Source: Bradyrhizobium mercantei
GTDB lineage: Bacteria; Pseudomonadota; Alphaproteobacteria; Rhizobiales; Xanthobacteraceae
Assembly (NCBI RefSeq): GCF_001982635.1
Contig: NZ_MKFI01000002.1
Location: forward strand, 1,167,313-1,231,312
DNA: 64,000 bases
Direction of reading: 5' to 3'
Shown here in pieces: positions 37,592 through 46,872 of this stretch. The notes beneath the pieces were generated by a model. The model was not told where the DNA came from and did not search any database. It saw only the letters and a list, made by a program, of their open reading frames with translations. Every line of letters starts with the position of its first letter. The first letter of the stretch is position 1. Position numbers and translations under genes: made by a program.

Positions 37592-38575
37592 CTATTCATC
37601 CGAAAAGTGAATAATTCGCGAGCCACTGAAGTCGAAACGGAACGAAACACGCCTGAGCCCGCTCATTGCTGCTAGAAAAGAGCTTTGGGCCGGCGGCGGG
37701 CAATAGAACAATAGAAACCCGCCCCCCCCGGCACCAACCAACTTCCCGCCCAACGCGCCAGCTTCGAGCCCTCGCTCATAGTGGGCATCGATGGCCCCGT
37801 CTGAAATCATTGAGGCCAAGGTTCTCTTCAGCATCCAGGCCTCGTGAAGCAGCCGCCCAAAGCCATCCAAGTCGCCGTCCCGCAAGAGCTGCTTGCCGAT
37901 CTCAACTTGGGCAACCATAGCCGTTTGCGTCTTGAACATGTTCGTGTCGGATAAATTGCGCGCCTGCTCGTGAAGAATCGTCGAGGCCGAACGCGATGTG
38001 CCGAGGTGCAACAGGAATAGAGAGTCTTCCAGTCGCTTGATCGTTTCAGCGGCAAGAAAAATCTTCTCGACCGTTGTCCGGCCATCAGAATGGAAGGTAA
38101 AGTGATTAAGACCACCGAAAGCAGCAGCATATTGGTCTTGCTTGCCGATGGGCTCCTTTAGAATATCAATTTCGATATGACACGCGTCCTCGGCCAAGCG
38201 GGCCGGTGGAAGAAATCGCTGAAGGCGCGCGTTGAGATTCTGAATTAGTCCAACGGTGAAAGCCGACGACGACCCAAGGCCTGTGCCCCCTGGAATATCA
38301 GCGATTGACGCAACTTCTATGCCGCCCTTTGGTGCCAATTCACGAAGAACGGCGCGCAGAATTGGATGCTCGATCTGGTCGACCGAGGGTACAAGCTCGG
38401 TCTTTGAATACTTGAGGTGTATGGCGCTCTGATCAAAGTAGGGATGGGTTGTAAGATACATGCTCCGGTTAATCGCAGCGCTGAGCACCGCGCCTGGATG
38501 GCGGCCGTAAAAGCCGCGTAAATCGGAGCCCCCACCGAGGAAGCTGATTCGAAAAGGCGTCTGCGTCGTGATCAT
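37592..38575 (-). CDS. hddA: D-glycero-D-manno-heptose 7-phosphate kinase (GHMP family)
   Basis: 327 residues from ATG 38575, which overlaps the stop of the upstream gene (ATGA). The N-terminus TPFRISFLGGGSDLRGFY is the hallmark of heptose/fucose-type GHMP kinases. The ATP loop is IPGGTGLGSSSAFTVGLI and the third motif is KLVGAGGGGFLLFYCPP. It phosphorylates heptose 7-phosphate at C1 in the GDP-D-glycero-alpha-D-manno-heptose pathway. The two preceding genes supply the isomerase, the phosphatase and the nucleotidyltransferase, so the assignment to hddA is well supported by context. Confidence 0.9.
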   Translation of the reverse strand: MITTQTPFRISFLGGGSDLRGFYGRHPGAVLSAAINRSMYLTTHPYFDQSAIHLKYSKTELVPSVDQIEHPILRAVLRELAPKGGIEVASIADIPGGTGLGSSSAFTVGLIQNLNARLQRFLPPARLAEDACHIEIDILKEPIGKQDQYAAAFGGLNHFTFHSDGRTTVEKIFLAAETIKRLEDSLFLLHLGTSRSASTILHEQARNLSDTNMFKTQTAMVAQVEIGKQLLRDGDLDGFGRLLHEAWMLKRTLASMISDGAIDAHYERGLEAGALGGKLVGAGGGGFLLFYCPPPAQSSFLAAMSGLRRVSFRFDFSGSRIIHFSDE

Positions 38576-39882
38576 GGTTGCTCTCTGCCACCGGACGCTA
38601 GAATGATGTCCACGGCCTCCCCTAAATCGTCCACGAGCCAATCCGGTGAATCGAGGGCGTCGCAATCGCGGCAGCCGCTACCCGTCTTGACCCCGATCGC
38701 GGCGATCCCCATTCGACGCGCCGCCATGACGTCCCTACGGCTGTCTCCAATGCCGTATGAGCCTGCCAGCGAGATATTCCAGTCCCGTATCGCCTGCTCG
38801 AACATGCCGGCCTTCGGCTTGCGGCACCCGCAATCGAATTTCAGTTCTGGAACTTCGCCTGCAAAGCCCTTATCCGGGTGGTGGGGGCAGAAATAGAGAG
38901 CGTCGATCCAGGCGTGCTCCCGTCCCAGGAGTGTCTCCATCTTGTTGTGAATGAGCCGCAGCGCGTCCAGACTGCACTCGCCGCGCGCGACGACAGGCTG
39001 ATTCGTCACAACAATGGCCAGATATCCCGCCTCGTTTAGCCGCCGAATGGACTCGGCTGAGCCAGGAATTAGCTCCATCTGCGCTGGATCTGAAAGATGC
39101 GCGACCTCTTTGTTAATGACACCATCTCTGTCGAGGAAGACTGCAGGACGCGAGTGGCCTCGACTGAGGCGTGCGGTCTTGCCGCTATCATAGTCCAGAC
39201 GTACGCGCACCAGCCGGTCAGGCGTCCCGAAATCCTTGAAGTATTCGGACGAGTGATAAGCCCTAAGCCTGCCATCGCGAGCTAAGGCTGGAAAGATGTC
39301 TCTTGCGAGATCAAGGTGTTGCCCGGACGGAATCATCGCGAGGATCTTGCGTTCGATCACTGCCACGCCGGCGTTGACTTTATTCGGCAAATATTGATCT
39401 TCCGGCCTCGGCTTCGGATAGATAGCGGATATCGTTCCATCCGCGTCGGCATCGACGAGATCGCTGTCGTCTGGATGGTCGTTGGGATGAACGACCAGCG
39501 TGGCTAGCGCAGGATTACCTGCATGGTACGCCCAAAGCCGTGCAAGATCGCACTCGCTGAAAACGTCTCCGTAGAGAACGAGGAAGCGGTCCTGCAAAAG
39601 TTCGCGCGCATGGTGCAGAGCCCCCGCCGTGCCAAGCGGCGGATCTTCAGCGCAATATGAAATTTCCAAGCCGAAGCGTTTGCCGCAACCGAAATGCGAT
39701 TCGATGCGATCGGCAAGATGCGAAACCAGTAGGAGAACACTCGTGAAGCCGTAGCGCCGGGCCAGCAGAATCTGATGCTCCAGATTGGGCCGCCCGCCAA
39801 TAGTCACCATCGGCTTAGGGATCGTTTGCGTATGCTCGCTAAGTCGTGTGCCCCGCCCACCCGCCAAAATAACTACTTGCAC
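38572..39882 (-). CDS. fused heptose-1-phosphate nucleotidyltransferase and heptose bisphosphate phosphatase
   Basis: 436 residues made of two enzymes. Residues 1-230 are a nucleotidyltransferase (VVILAGGRGTRLSEHTQTIP, the KPM motif, and YGDVFSE), like HddC. Residues 245-430 are a HAD phosphatase like GmhB, with catalytic aspartates in PAVFLDRDGVINKEV, then VTNQPVVARGE and the zinc-binding cysteine/histidine loop FCPHHPDKGFAGEVPE ... CGCRKPKAGM. Together they would convert heptose 1,7-bisphosphate to the 1-phosphate and then to GDP-heptose. The order of the two steps in one protein suggests channelling. It overlaps gmhA upstream by 10 bases and hddA downstream by 4. Confidence 0.92.
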   Translation of the reverse strand: MQVVILAGGRGTRLSEHTQTIPKPMVTIGGRPNLEHQILLARRYGFTSVLLLVSHLADRIESHFGCGKRFGLEISYCAEDPPLGTAGALHHARELLQDRFLVLYGDVFSECDLARLWAYHAGNPALATLVVHPNDHPDDSDLVDADADGTISAIYPKPRPEDQYLPNKVNAGVAVIERKILAMIPSGQHLDLARDIFPALARDGRLRAYHSSEYFKDFGTPDRLVRVRLDYDSGKTARLSRGHSRPAVFLDRDGVINKEVAHLSDPAQMELIPGSAESIRRLNEAGYLAIVVTNQPVVARGECSLDALRLIHNKMETLLGREHAWIDALYFCPHHPDKGFAGEVPELKFDCGCRKPKAGMFEQAIRDWNISLAGSYGIGDSRRDVMAARRMGIAAIGVKTGSGCRDCDALDSPDWLVDDLGEAVDIILASGGREQP

Positions 39883-40496
39883 GCTACACTCCGACCATAG
39901 ATATACTGCGCAATGTTGTGCATCAGAATTTGATGACAGTCCTCGACGACACCATAGTTGTGAGCGGCGACGTGAAGGTTGATGTCGGCAAGTCGTGCCG
40001 AGTCACCACCGCCAAACCCGGTGAGGGCGATCGTCTTCAAACCCATCGAGCTTGCCTTGCGCAACGCCGCCAAAATGTTTGCGCTGTTTCCTGACGAGGA
40101 GATGCAGACCAAAAGGTCGCCGGGTTGGGCCTGCATCTCGATCTGACGCTCGAAACTAACGTCGTAGCCAAAATCGTTGGCGCATGCCGTGAGCAAGGCA
40201 ACATTGGACACGAGCGAATGAACATGAATGGGCGCCTGGGAGGCAGTGAATGTGCCCTTGACCCAGTCGCACAACAGATGATCTGCGATCGCGGCCGACC
40301 CGCCGTTTCCAGCAACCCATAGCCGCGCGCGGCGCTTGCGAGCGCTTTCAATTTCTGAGATGGCACGGTCGAGTTGGTGCCAATCGATCGAAAGCAACGC
40401 AGTGCATATAGCGTCCGCATAGGCGCTGACGTGCGCTCCGATGCTCTCAAGGCTAAATTGGCAGTTGAAACGGCGAGGATCTTCGCGCGTAGTCAT
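39873..40496 (-). CDS. gmhA: sedoheptulose 7-phosphate isomerase (SIS domain)
   Basis: 207 residues, typical for GmhA. The SIS fold is shown by LWVAGNGGSAAIADHLLCDW, LVCISSSGNSANILAALRKA and the C-terminal CHQILMHNIAQYI with the catalytic histidine. It converts sedoheptulose 7-phosphate to D-glycero-D-manno-heptose 7-phosphate, the first step of the heptose pathway. A ribosome site (AGGAAC) precedes the ATG. It opens the three-gene overlapping operon with the fusion gene and hddA. Confidence 0.92.
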   Translation of the reverse strand: MTTREDPRRFNCQFSLESIGAHVSAYADAICTALLSIDWHQLDRAISEIESARKRRARLWVAGNGGSAAIADHLLCDWVKGTFTASQAPIHVHSLVSNVALLTACANDFGYDVSFERQIEMQAQPGDLLVCISSSGNSANILAALRKASSMGLKTIALTGFGGGDSARLADINLHVAAHNYGVVEDCHQILMHNIAQYIYGRSVACK

Positions 40497-40618
40497 ATCA
40501 GTTCCTCTTGGCCAATAATGATTTTACGATAAACGCGGATCGCGGGCACTCCTGACCTCGCTCGAGCGCCTCTCTGCGAACTGCGGATGAGCTGCGCTGG
40601 ATTGGCATCAACAGACTC

Positions 40619-41557
40619 CTAGCCGGTCTGAAGGCGCTGCGTGCGTCGCGGCCCGCGGACGAAGCTACGCAGTTGCGAGTGGGCGTCCTGGGAAATTAGC
40701 CAATAAGCGAGAAAACGCAGGACTTGCCACACTCCAGGGGAGCCGTTCCGGAACGCACGGTACAGGAGCCTGGGAAAAGCACTGTAAGCTCTCTCCTGAG
40801 CCGCGCGAGATCCAACCACGCTCAGACAAAATCCGCTGTAGCCACGCCGGGTGATCATCGGCCCAAAGTCGTCGAGCCATCCGAGCGAAGCCGACCAGGA
40901 GGACGTTCTTTTGGTGAGGGAAGGCCGCGGCTCTTCAAAATAAAGCACGACCAGCACCTCTGGCACGGTCTCTATCCTGGCTCCTACCTGTTTCGACAGC
41001 CGCAGGAGAAACGCCCAATCGTCATGGCGGCTCTCATTGTCGAACCGTACCTTGTCAAACAGCTGGCGCGGCAGCAGATAGCTGGATGTTTGGATAAAGC
41101 CGGTTCCACCGAACAATGAGCGTCGATCGAAAAGGTACTCATCGATCGGTGTAGAATTATCATAGGTCACCTGAGGACAAATATAGCGGTCGGTCGGCGT
41201 CACCACTCGACTGAGACAGCTTACAAGCGCCGGAGGCCGACCGGATGTGAAAGCGATCTGTCGTTCCAGCTTGTTCGGCAGCCACTCATCATCGTCGTCA
41301 AGAAACGCGATCCATTCGCCTGTTGCGTGATCGGCGCCGGTATTGCGCGCACCGCCCGCCGTCAAAGAGTATGAATTTACGACGAGCCGTACGCGAGGAT
41401 CATTCACCGATTGAATCGCGGAGATGATATCCCCGCTTGGCCGATCAACAACCACGATAACTTCAATATCCTGATGGGTCTGCCTGAGCACGCTATCAAT
41501 TGCGCGCAACAGCAATCTCGGCCGATCGAGGGTGGGTATCACAACAGAGACCAGCAT
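40619..41557 (-). CDS. glycosyltransferase family 2
   Basis: 312 residues. The GT-A start VSVVIPTLDRPRLLLRAIDS, the acceptor region GGARNTGADHATGEWIAFLD and the metal-binding aspartate run DDDDEW (about 98-103) are diagnostic. The C-terminal third is variable and shows no membrane anchor. It probably adds one sugar to the lipid-linked repeat unit on the cytoplasmic face. It sits between the heptose operon and the wecG-like gene on the same strand. Confidence 0.88.
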   Translation of the reverse strand: MLVSVVIPTLDRPRLLLRAIDSVLRQTHQDIEVIVVVDRPSGDIISAIQSVNDPRVRLVVNSYSLTAGGARNTGADHATGEWIAFLDDDDEWLPNKLERQIAFTSGRPPALVSCLSRVVTPTDRYICPQVTYDNSTPIDEYLFDRRSLFGGTGFIQTSSYLLPRQLFDKVRFDNESRHDDWAFLLRLSKQVGARIETVPEVLVVLYFEEPRPSLTKRTSSWSASLGWLDDFGPMITRRGYSGFCLSVVGSRAAQERAYSAFPRLLYRAFRNGSPGVWQVLRFLAYWLISQDAHSQLRSFVRGPRRTQRLQTG

Positions 41558-41793
41558 GCTCAGTTCTCCAAGAGCTCATGCGCCAGCGGGGAAACCTGAT
41601 CCTGCTTGATCGTGAGACATGGAGATCGACGATCGAACCTATCTAACTGGATCGGCGGGGGCTGTTCAGTTGGCTTCTGTTTCATCTTCGGCTCTGCTCG
41701 CAATAATATGCGTCTCGATGCTGCACACCGTTCCCGGCACTGTTTTTTTTGCCCCGACGGTCGCGATCTTTTCCGAGATGCAGCGCGCAGGGT

Positions 41794-42615
41794 TTACCAA
41801 TCTTGAGCGTAGGACTTCCACCCGGCAAGCTGTTGAAACGCCCGGACGACAAAGATGGAGTTGTATACGAGGTAGCGGTGGGCGAGCCGCCGAGGCTCCG
41901 TCATGAGACGGAATACCCACTCCAAACCTGAACGCTGCATCCATAACGGCGCCTGAGGCTTCGTGCCCGCGGCGAAATCGAAAGCCGCCCCCACGCCAAG
42001 TAACGCAGCGGCCTCAATTTTGCCGACATGGCGCACAATCCATTTGTCTTGCTTCGGCATTCCGAGCCCGACCCAGACGTAGTCGGGACGGGCGTCGTTG
42101 ATGGCCTGGATGTCGGCGGCGCCTTCTTCCGGCGTGAGCGGCCGGAACGGAGGGGACCGGTAACCAGCGATCGTCAGGCCCGGGAAGCGCGCTACAAGGC
42201 GCGAAACCATCGCCTGCACGACATGAGGACTACTTCCGTAAAAATAGTGTCGGTGGCCAGTCTGGGGTGCCCTTGCGCACATCGCCAGAAGCAGATCAGG
42301 TCCATAGACGCGGCCAGCATTCGGATAGCCGCCGCGTCGGCACCACCAGACCAGAGGCATCCCGTCTTCCGTCGTCAGACCGGACCGGTTCAGAGCGCTT
42401 CGAATCTCAGGATCTTTCTGCGCTTCCACAATGCCGTGAACCGAAGTGCAAAGGACGTATTTGCGGCGCCCTTCAGCTTGCCATTTTTCGAGTATCCCAA
42501 CAGTCTGTGCAAGATTCACCGGCGTGACACCAACGCCAAGAATGTTCACCCTGGGAATCTCATCCGAAACATTCGCCAGCTGGTTGTTTTCGCGCATATC
42601 CGCCGAGTGCTTCAC
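41794..42615 (-). CDS. WecG/TagA/CpsF-family glycosyltransferase
   Basis: 273 residues, family GT26. The landmarks are VNILGVGVTPVNLAQTV, LTTEDGMPLVWWCRRGG (the active-site aspartate-glycine), YVWVGLGMPKQDKWI and GVGAAFDFAAG. Family members transfer the second sugar (often N-acetylmannosaminuronate, N-acetylmannosamine or glucose) onto lipid-linked N-acetylglucosamine or similar at the inner membrane. Its start overlaps the upstream GT4 stop by 4 bases. No initiating phosphoglycosyl transferase was seen in this window. Confidence 0.9.
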   Translation of the reverse strand: MKHSADMRENNQLANVSDEIPRVNILGVGVTPVNLAQTVGILEKWQAEGRRKYVLCTSVHGIVEAQKDPEIRSALNRSGLTTEDGMPLVWWCRRGGYPNAGRVYGPDLLLAMCARAPQTGHRHYFYGSSPHVVQAMVSRLVARFPGLTIAGYRSPPFRPLTPEEGAADIQAINDARPDYVWVGLGMPKQDKWIVRHVGKIEAAALLGVGAAFDFAAGTKPQAPLWMQRSGLEWVFRLMTEPRRLAHRYLVYNSIFVVRAFQQLAGWKSYAQDW

Positions 42616-43811
42616 GATATCAGCCCTTTCCCCACCAGCTCCGGGTGGTCAGTTTGGGGCGCAAATAGATTAGCGTGGACCTGCTCCAGTCGAGCAGCAT
42701 AGCGGCGGACATCGAACCCCTCGAGGAAGCGGTTGCGTGCGCCCCTCGCAAGCCGGCTCCGAAGGCTCTCGTCTTCGATCACGCGGGCCAATGCGTCCGC
42801 GAGCGCCGTGACGTCTCCGGGTGGCACCAAGATTCCGGACACTTCCGGCTCGATCACTTCCAAATGCGCGCCGACGGGAGTCGTGACCACAGCGAGCCCA
42901 TGCGACAGGCCCTCCAGCACTGACATTGCCAATCCCTCGGCATATGAGGGAAGAACAAGGACGTCCGAATTGGCGCATAACTCGCTCACGCCGACCTCGT
43001 CGAGCCAGCCGGGAAAGCTAACTTTGTTTAGAATGCCGAGGTCCTTGGCAAGCTTGCGGAACTCGTCAATTCGACCGCCGCCAGCGAGCGTCGCTCGCCA
43101 GTGCAGATGCTTCAGGGTGGGGCTTGCGAGGGCGCGCAGTAGCTCCGGTACGCCTTTTCGAGCGCTGAGGTCTCCAAGAAAGAGGAGATGACATGGCTTT
43201 CCCAAGACTCGCCGTCTATCGAGATCCGGCTCGGGATCCGCGACGGCGTTGTGCAGGACCGTCACGCGGTCCCTGTCCACTTGGAGCAATTGGGCAACCA
43301 CTTCCAAGTCTCGCCGCCCAAGCACTATCACCGCCGCCGCGCCACGAAACGTCGTTGCAATCAGCCTTTTGAGAAACGTGCCCCGGCTCCTGTAATATTC
43401 ACCATAATCGCAGTCGTGGAGATGCAGGACGCAGCGCAGCCCAAGTGCTCGGGCCACGTTCAAAAGAATGATCTTACGAATGGTGCTGCCGCGGCCTGCG
43501 ATGTTGAAATGCGCCACACAGGGCGACGAAAGACGCACGCGAAACAATGCAAGCATTGTGCGGGCAAGAAAAATAACGGCGCTGGGAACATGCCGTGGTG
43601 AAGAGCCAAGGTGCCGCGGGCCACGCGAATCGACGACTCGGTACCGCAGTCTTTGCTCGGTGTGTTGATAGGCCCGGAGGAAATAGCCCATCTGGCGGCC
43701 GATACCACCGCCATGCTCCAGTCCGCCCGGGGTGACAATAAGAACGGTGCGCGTCCGCAGAGCGTCAGTCTCAGTGTCGTCGCGCTTCGCGAAAACCGAT
43801 TTGGAATTCAC
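42612..43811 (-). CDS. glycosyltransferase family 4
   Basis: 399 residues with the GT-B layout. The N-terminal donor glycine region is VTPGGLEHGGGIGRQMGYFL. The C-terminal half has LFLGDLSARKGVPELLRAL and the EX7E motif EGLAMSVLEGLSHGLAVVTT, typical of retaining GT4 enzymes using nucleotide sugars. Its gene overlaps the GDP-mannose-epimerase-like gene (4 bases) and the wecG-like gene (4 bases), a tight operon. A GDP-sugar donor is plausible from the neighbour but unproven. Confidence 0.9.
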   Translation of the reverse strand: MNSKSVFAKRDDTETDALRTRTVLIVTPGGLEHGGGIGRQMGYFLRAYQHTEQRLRYRVVDSRGPRHLGSSPRHVPSAVIFLARTMLALFRVRLSSPCVAHFNIAGRGSTIRKIILLNVARALGLRCVLHLHDCDYGEYYRSRGTFLKRLIATTFRGAAAVIVLGRRDLEVVAQLLQVDRDRVTVLHNAVADPEPDLDRRRVLGKPCHLLFLGDLSARKGVPELLRALASPTLKHLHWRATLAGGGRIDEFRKLAKDLGILNKVSFPGWLDEVGVSELCANSDVLVLPSYAEGLAMSVLEGLSHGLAVVTTPVGAHLEVIEPEVSGILVPPGDVTALADALARVIEDESLRSRLARGARNRFLEGFDVRRYAARLEQVHANLFAPQTDHPELVGKGLIS

Positions 43812-44953
43812 TGACGTGTTCCCGCCGGTTCAGTCTGTAAGTTATGCAATTCGCCTTTGTTGCGTGCTGACGCGCCACCAGCCGTAGATTCGGCTTGCTT
43901 AAGGCTGAATCCCATTCCGACCAAGTGTTCTGCGTTGCGCGGGGCTGGAACACCAGTATCGAGGGGTTTGGCGTCTTTTCCGGCTTGAGGAGCGTTTCTC
44001 ATAACTTGGGCCGCAATCCACTGGTAAGTCGATTCGAGCCCTGCGCGGAGCGATTGGCTCGGGTCCCAGCCGAGCTTCTCCCTGATCAGGCGGTTGTCGG
44101 AGTTCCGACCACGCACGCCCTGCGGTCCGGGCACGTGGTTCTTGCCAATCCGCTTGCCGGCGATATCCGCCACCAGGTCCACAAGCTGGTTGATGGTGAC
44201 CATTTCTTCCGAACCAATGTTGACCGGGCCGGAGAAGTTCGAGCGCATCAGCCGCACGGTGCCCTCGATACATTCGTCGATGTAAAGGAAAGAGCGGGTT
44301 TGCTCGCCGTCGCCCCACACTTCGACATCCTCGCCGTTGCGCGCCATGGCGACTTTGCGACAGACCGCGGCTGGGGCCTTTTCGCGGCCTCCGGTCCACG
44401 TGCCCTCTGGTCCAAAGATATTATGATAGCGCGCGATGTGGGTCTGCATCCCGTAGTTTCGCCGATAAGCCAGATACAGGCGCTCGCTGAACAGCTTTTC
44501 CCAACCGTACTCGCTGTCAGGCGCGGCTGGATAAGCCGAGTCCTCCGAGCACTTCGGGTTTTTCGGATCTTCCTGGTTATAGGCCGGATACATGCAGGCC
44601 GACGACGAATAGAAAATCTTTCTGACGCCGCGCTTGTGACAAGCGTCGAGCACGCTCGAATTGATCGTGACTGAGTTATGCATGACGTTGGCGTCATGCT
44701 CGCCGGTGAAAATATAGCCGGCGCCGCCCATGTCGGCGGCGAGTTGATAGACTTCATCAAATCGGCGGTCCACGACGGCGCGACAAAATCCCTGATCCCG
44801 CAGGTCGCCGATGACGAAATCGTCGGCGTGGGTCTCGGAGAACTCATGAAACTTCAGGTCGGCCCCGCGAACCCAAAATCCGTCCTTTTTTAATCGCTTG
44901 ACAAGATGGCCGGCGATAAATCCGCCGGCTCCGCAGACCAGGGCATATTTCAT
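43808..44953 (-). CDS. GDP-mannose 3,5-epimerase-like extended SDR
   Basis: 381 residues. Its pattern is that of plant-type GDP-mannose 3,5-epimerase: the NAD loop ALVCGAGGFIAGHLVKRL, then LAADMGGAGYIFTGEHDANV, YSSSACMYPAYNQED, YGWEKLFSERLY (catalytic tyrosine and lysine), RYHNIFGPEGTWTGGREKAP, and HVPGPQGVRGRNSDN. Expected product is GDP-L-galactose or GDP-L-gulose from GDP-mannose. The C-terminal 55 residues (after WIAAQVMRNAPQAG) have no counterpart I recognise. It begins an operon of GT4 and WecG-like genes, suggesting its product is added to the repeat unit. Confidence 0.85.
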   Translation of the reverse strand: MKYALVCGAGGFIAGHLVKRLKKDGFWVRGADLKFHEFSETHADDFVIGDLRDQGFCRAVVDRRFDEVYQLAADMGGAGYIFTGEHDANVMHNSVTINSSVLDACHKRGVRKIFYSSSACMYPAYNQEDPKNPKCSEDSAYPAAPDSEYGWEKLFSERLYLAYRRNYGMQTHIARYHNIFGPEGTWTGGREKAPAAVCRKVAMARNGEDVEVWGDGEQTRSFLYIDECIEGTVRLMRSNFSGPVNIGSEEMVTINQLVDLVADIAGKRIGKNHVPGPQGVRGRNSDNRLIREKLGWDPSQSLRAGLESTYQWIAAQVMRNAPQAGKDAKPLDTGVPAPRNAEHLVGMGFSLKQAESTAGGASARNKGELHNLQTEPAGTRQ

Positions 44954-45116
44954 AATTCTCTACCCTTATTCATTGCGTCGAAGTCAAACGAACTGGGACG
45001 CCAACAATTAAATCAATAACCTCGGCAGAACACAATAGCGCAAATAAATTAAATATCAACAATTAATGCGTATTAAATACCACGGTTTCTAGCATGAAGC
45101 GCGTCAGCTGCGGCAG

Positions 45117-45250
45117 CTAGGCACACGACAACACCTCGGCCGCTGCCACCTCAAAGCCGCGAAAGGTGATGCCGCCAACGTCATTCTCTCCGCCCTCGGC
45201 CGCAATCTGCTGTTGCGCGCCTATTTCGAAGGGCCATCGCGTTAACAAGA
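45117..45250 (+). pseudogene. IS5-like transposase C-terminal fragment
   Basis: The + strand encodes LGRCHLKAAKGDAANVILSA and a short LGRNLLLRAYF, close to the C-terminal end of IS5-family transposases (the G.HL.G..GDA.NVILAA..YN pattern). Only about 35 codons remain. Confidence 0.6.
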
Positions 45251-45284
45251 CGGCGGAGGTCGATGGGCAGCCTCGATAATCCCG

Positions 45285-45606
45285 TTGCCGGCCGCCGGTC
45301 GGATATGCCTCGCGACCGGCCATAGCGTCGCTGGCCTTGCAGGTTCAGGAGATCTTGCATCGCAACCCGCTCAGCGGCCACCTGTCTTGCTTCCGGGTCG
45401 TCGCGGCAATCTGCTGAAGGCGAAACCGATGAAGCCCGCGCCGCCTTTCACCAATGATATCACGGCCAAGGCGCCCGACTGTTCACCAAGCGCCTGGAGC
45501 GTGGCTGCTTTATTTGGCCGAACCTGGCCGACGGTGTGGTGACGATCTCGTCTGCAATTCGCTTATCTGTTGTCCGGCACATCTGCAGGAGACGTTGCGG
45601 CCGATA
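45285..45606 (+). pseudogene. IS66-family TnpB (Orf2) fragment, rearranged
   Basis: Parts of Orf2 are spread over different frames: RICLATGHS, LALQVQEILHRNPLSGHL, GRRGNLLK, and later LFTKRLERGCFIWPNLADGV. They match the IS66 Orf2 order (IWLATGHTDMR ... DPLSGHLFVFRGRRGD ... LFTKRLERGRFLWP). Insertions and frameshifts disrupt it. The 3' end touches the stop of the neighbouring glycosyltransferase, which may have altered its C-terminus. Confidence 0.75.
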
Positions 45607-46746
45607 TCAGTCGGGTGAAGCTGATTGTGCTGCCTGTGAGGCGATCTGCTCGAGCCGTTCCGCGCGAGCCTGCATTTTGCAAGTTGGCGCAAGCCCGATA
45701 GTATCGAACACGACGCGAATTCGATATAGCCAGTCGTGCCTTCGCGCGGCCTCCCGAACATTGTTGCGCCGAATCGCTCGCAATCGCTCGGGGTCGCCAT
45801 TCAGGTCCGCAAGGATGTGGACAATATCCGGAGAATCGAAGGGCACTTGGATCACCGCATCCGACCAATCGAACTGCTGTTTGAATTCCTCCGTGCGCGG
45901 CGCCTCGCCGATCATTACCGTGCCCGCCGCGGCGCCCTCGTAGAACCGCGCGGAGATTAGATCGCCGCCCGTCGTATCCGGTATATTCACATAGCCGCGA
46001 TTGGCGATGAAGTAGCGGCTGTGTTTGAGCAATGTCGCAAGCATTCGGCGGTGTTCGTGCGGGCTGTCGACGCGGAAGGTACGGTGCTTCAGGTCCGCGC
46101 CACTCGCAGCCACAGTGTCGTAGTAGTAGAAGCTTTGCCGCTGTTCGGCGTCATCGAGCAGCGCCTGATGCGTGACCGGCGAGCGCCGCCCGATGTTGCA
46201 GACGTCGATCGGGCGCGGTCGATCAAGCGATGCGGGCGTGAAACGCGGCACGTCAACGGCGAGCGGCAGGTAGGTGCACGGTCGACCGGTGATGCGCGCT
46301 ACGTCCTTAAGGCTGTGACTGGACCCAATGAAGATGTGGTCAAAAGCTGATAAGAGCTCGAAGAAATACACCGGCAACGAATCCGACGGGACTTCGGTGA
46401 TAAAGCACGCCGCCTTGCGGCAGCGCTGACGCCAGTTGGGAATCATCGCGAGCGAGTACAATTCGTGGCTAAGGGTGAAAATCGGAAAAAAGAGCTCGAA
46501 ATCACGCTCCAGGATCACTTTGTTGCGTGGATAAGGCGCGAGCTGGCGCGCAAGCCTGGGCGATCCGGATGCCAGGCGCGCGAGTTTGTAGGCGCGCCGG
46601 GAGAACTTCAGAGCCGGCAGGTCGGTCGCGTCGATTCGCTGAGCCTCCGTAACAGCTGCAAAAACGTCCTCAAATTCGTACGCGAGACAATAGGCAACGA
46701 CATCAGCGATCCGTCGCTGCGACAATAACAATACATTACCTTGCAC
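45607..46746 (-). CDS. glycosyltransferase (GT-B, glycosyl transferase family 1-like)
   Basis: 379 residues from GTG 46746, chosen because GGAGG lies 10 bases upstream and the protein then begins VQGNVLLLSQRRIADVVAY; the open frame extends to a TTG at 46833, but that part is adjacent to IS110 sequence. The N-terminal half has ITEVPSDSLPVYFFELLSAF and DHIFIGSSHSLKDVARI. The C-terminal half has SARFYEGAAAGTVMIGEAPR, a nucleotide-binding-type loop of sugar transferases with family-1 C-terminal domains. The donor and acceptor are unknown. It is isolated between IS fragments. Confidence 0.78.
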   Translation of the reverse strand: MQGNVLLLSQRRIADVVAYCLAYEFEDVFAAVTEAQRIDATDLPALKFSRRAYKLARLASGSPRLARQLAPYPRNKVILERDFELFFPIFTLSHELYSLAMIPNWRQRCRKAACFITEVPSDSLPVYFFELLSAFDHIFIGSSHSLKDVARITGRPCTYLPLAVDVPRFTPASLDRPRPIDVCNIGRRSPVTHQALLDDAEQRQSFYYYDTVAASGADLKHRTFRVDSPHEHRRMLATLLKHSRYFIANRGYVNIPDTTGGDLISARFYEGAAAGTVMIGEAPRTEEFKQQFDWSDAVIQVPFDSPDIVHILADLNGDPERLRAIRRNNVREAARRHDWLYRIRVVFDTIGLAPTCKMQARAERLEQIASQAAQSASPD

Positions 46747-46872
46747 GAGGTCCGCGCCTCCAACCAATTCAACGTTCAGGATGCAGCACGTTTCGCTCAC
46801 GGCGACAATATACTCGCCTTTTATCTCCGCCAAGTGCGCTTTCCGATTTGGAAGGATGGCCCGGCGCGTACT

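Noticed and set aside
41560..41793. Possible small membrane protein gene on the + strand near 41619
   Set aside because: A hydrophobic stretch is present but there is no good ribosome site and the frame runs antisense into the WecG-like gene.
46747..46833. Upstream extension of the 45607-46746 glycosyltransferase to TTG 46833
   Set aside because: It lacks a ribosome site and borders IS110 sequence; GTG 46746 has GGAGG and the better N-terminus.
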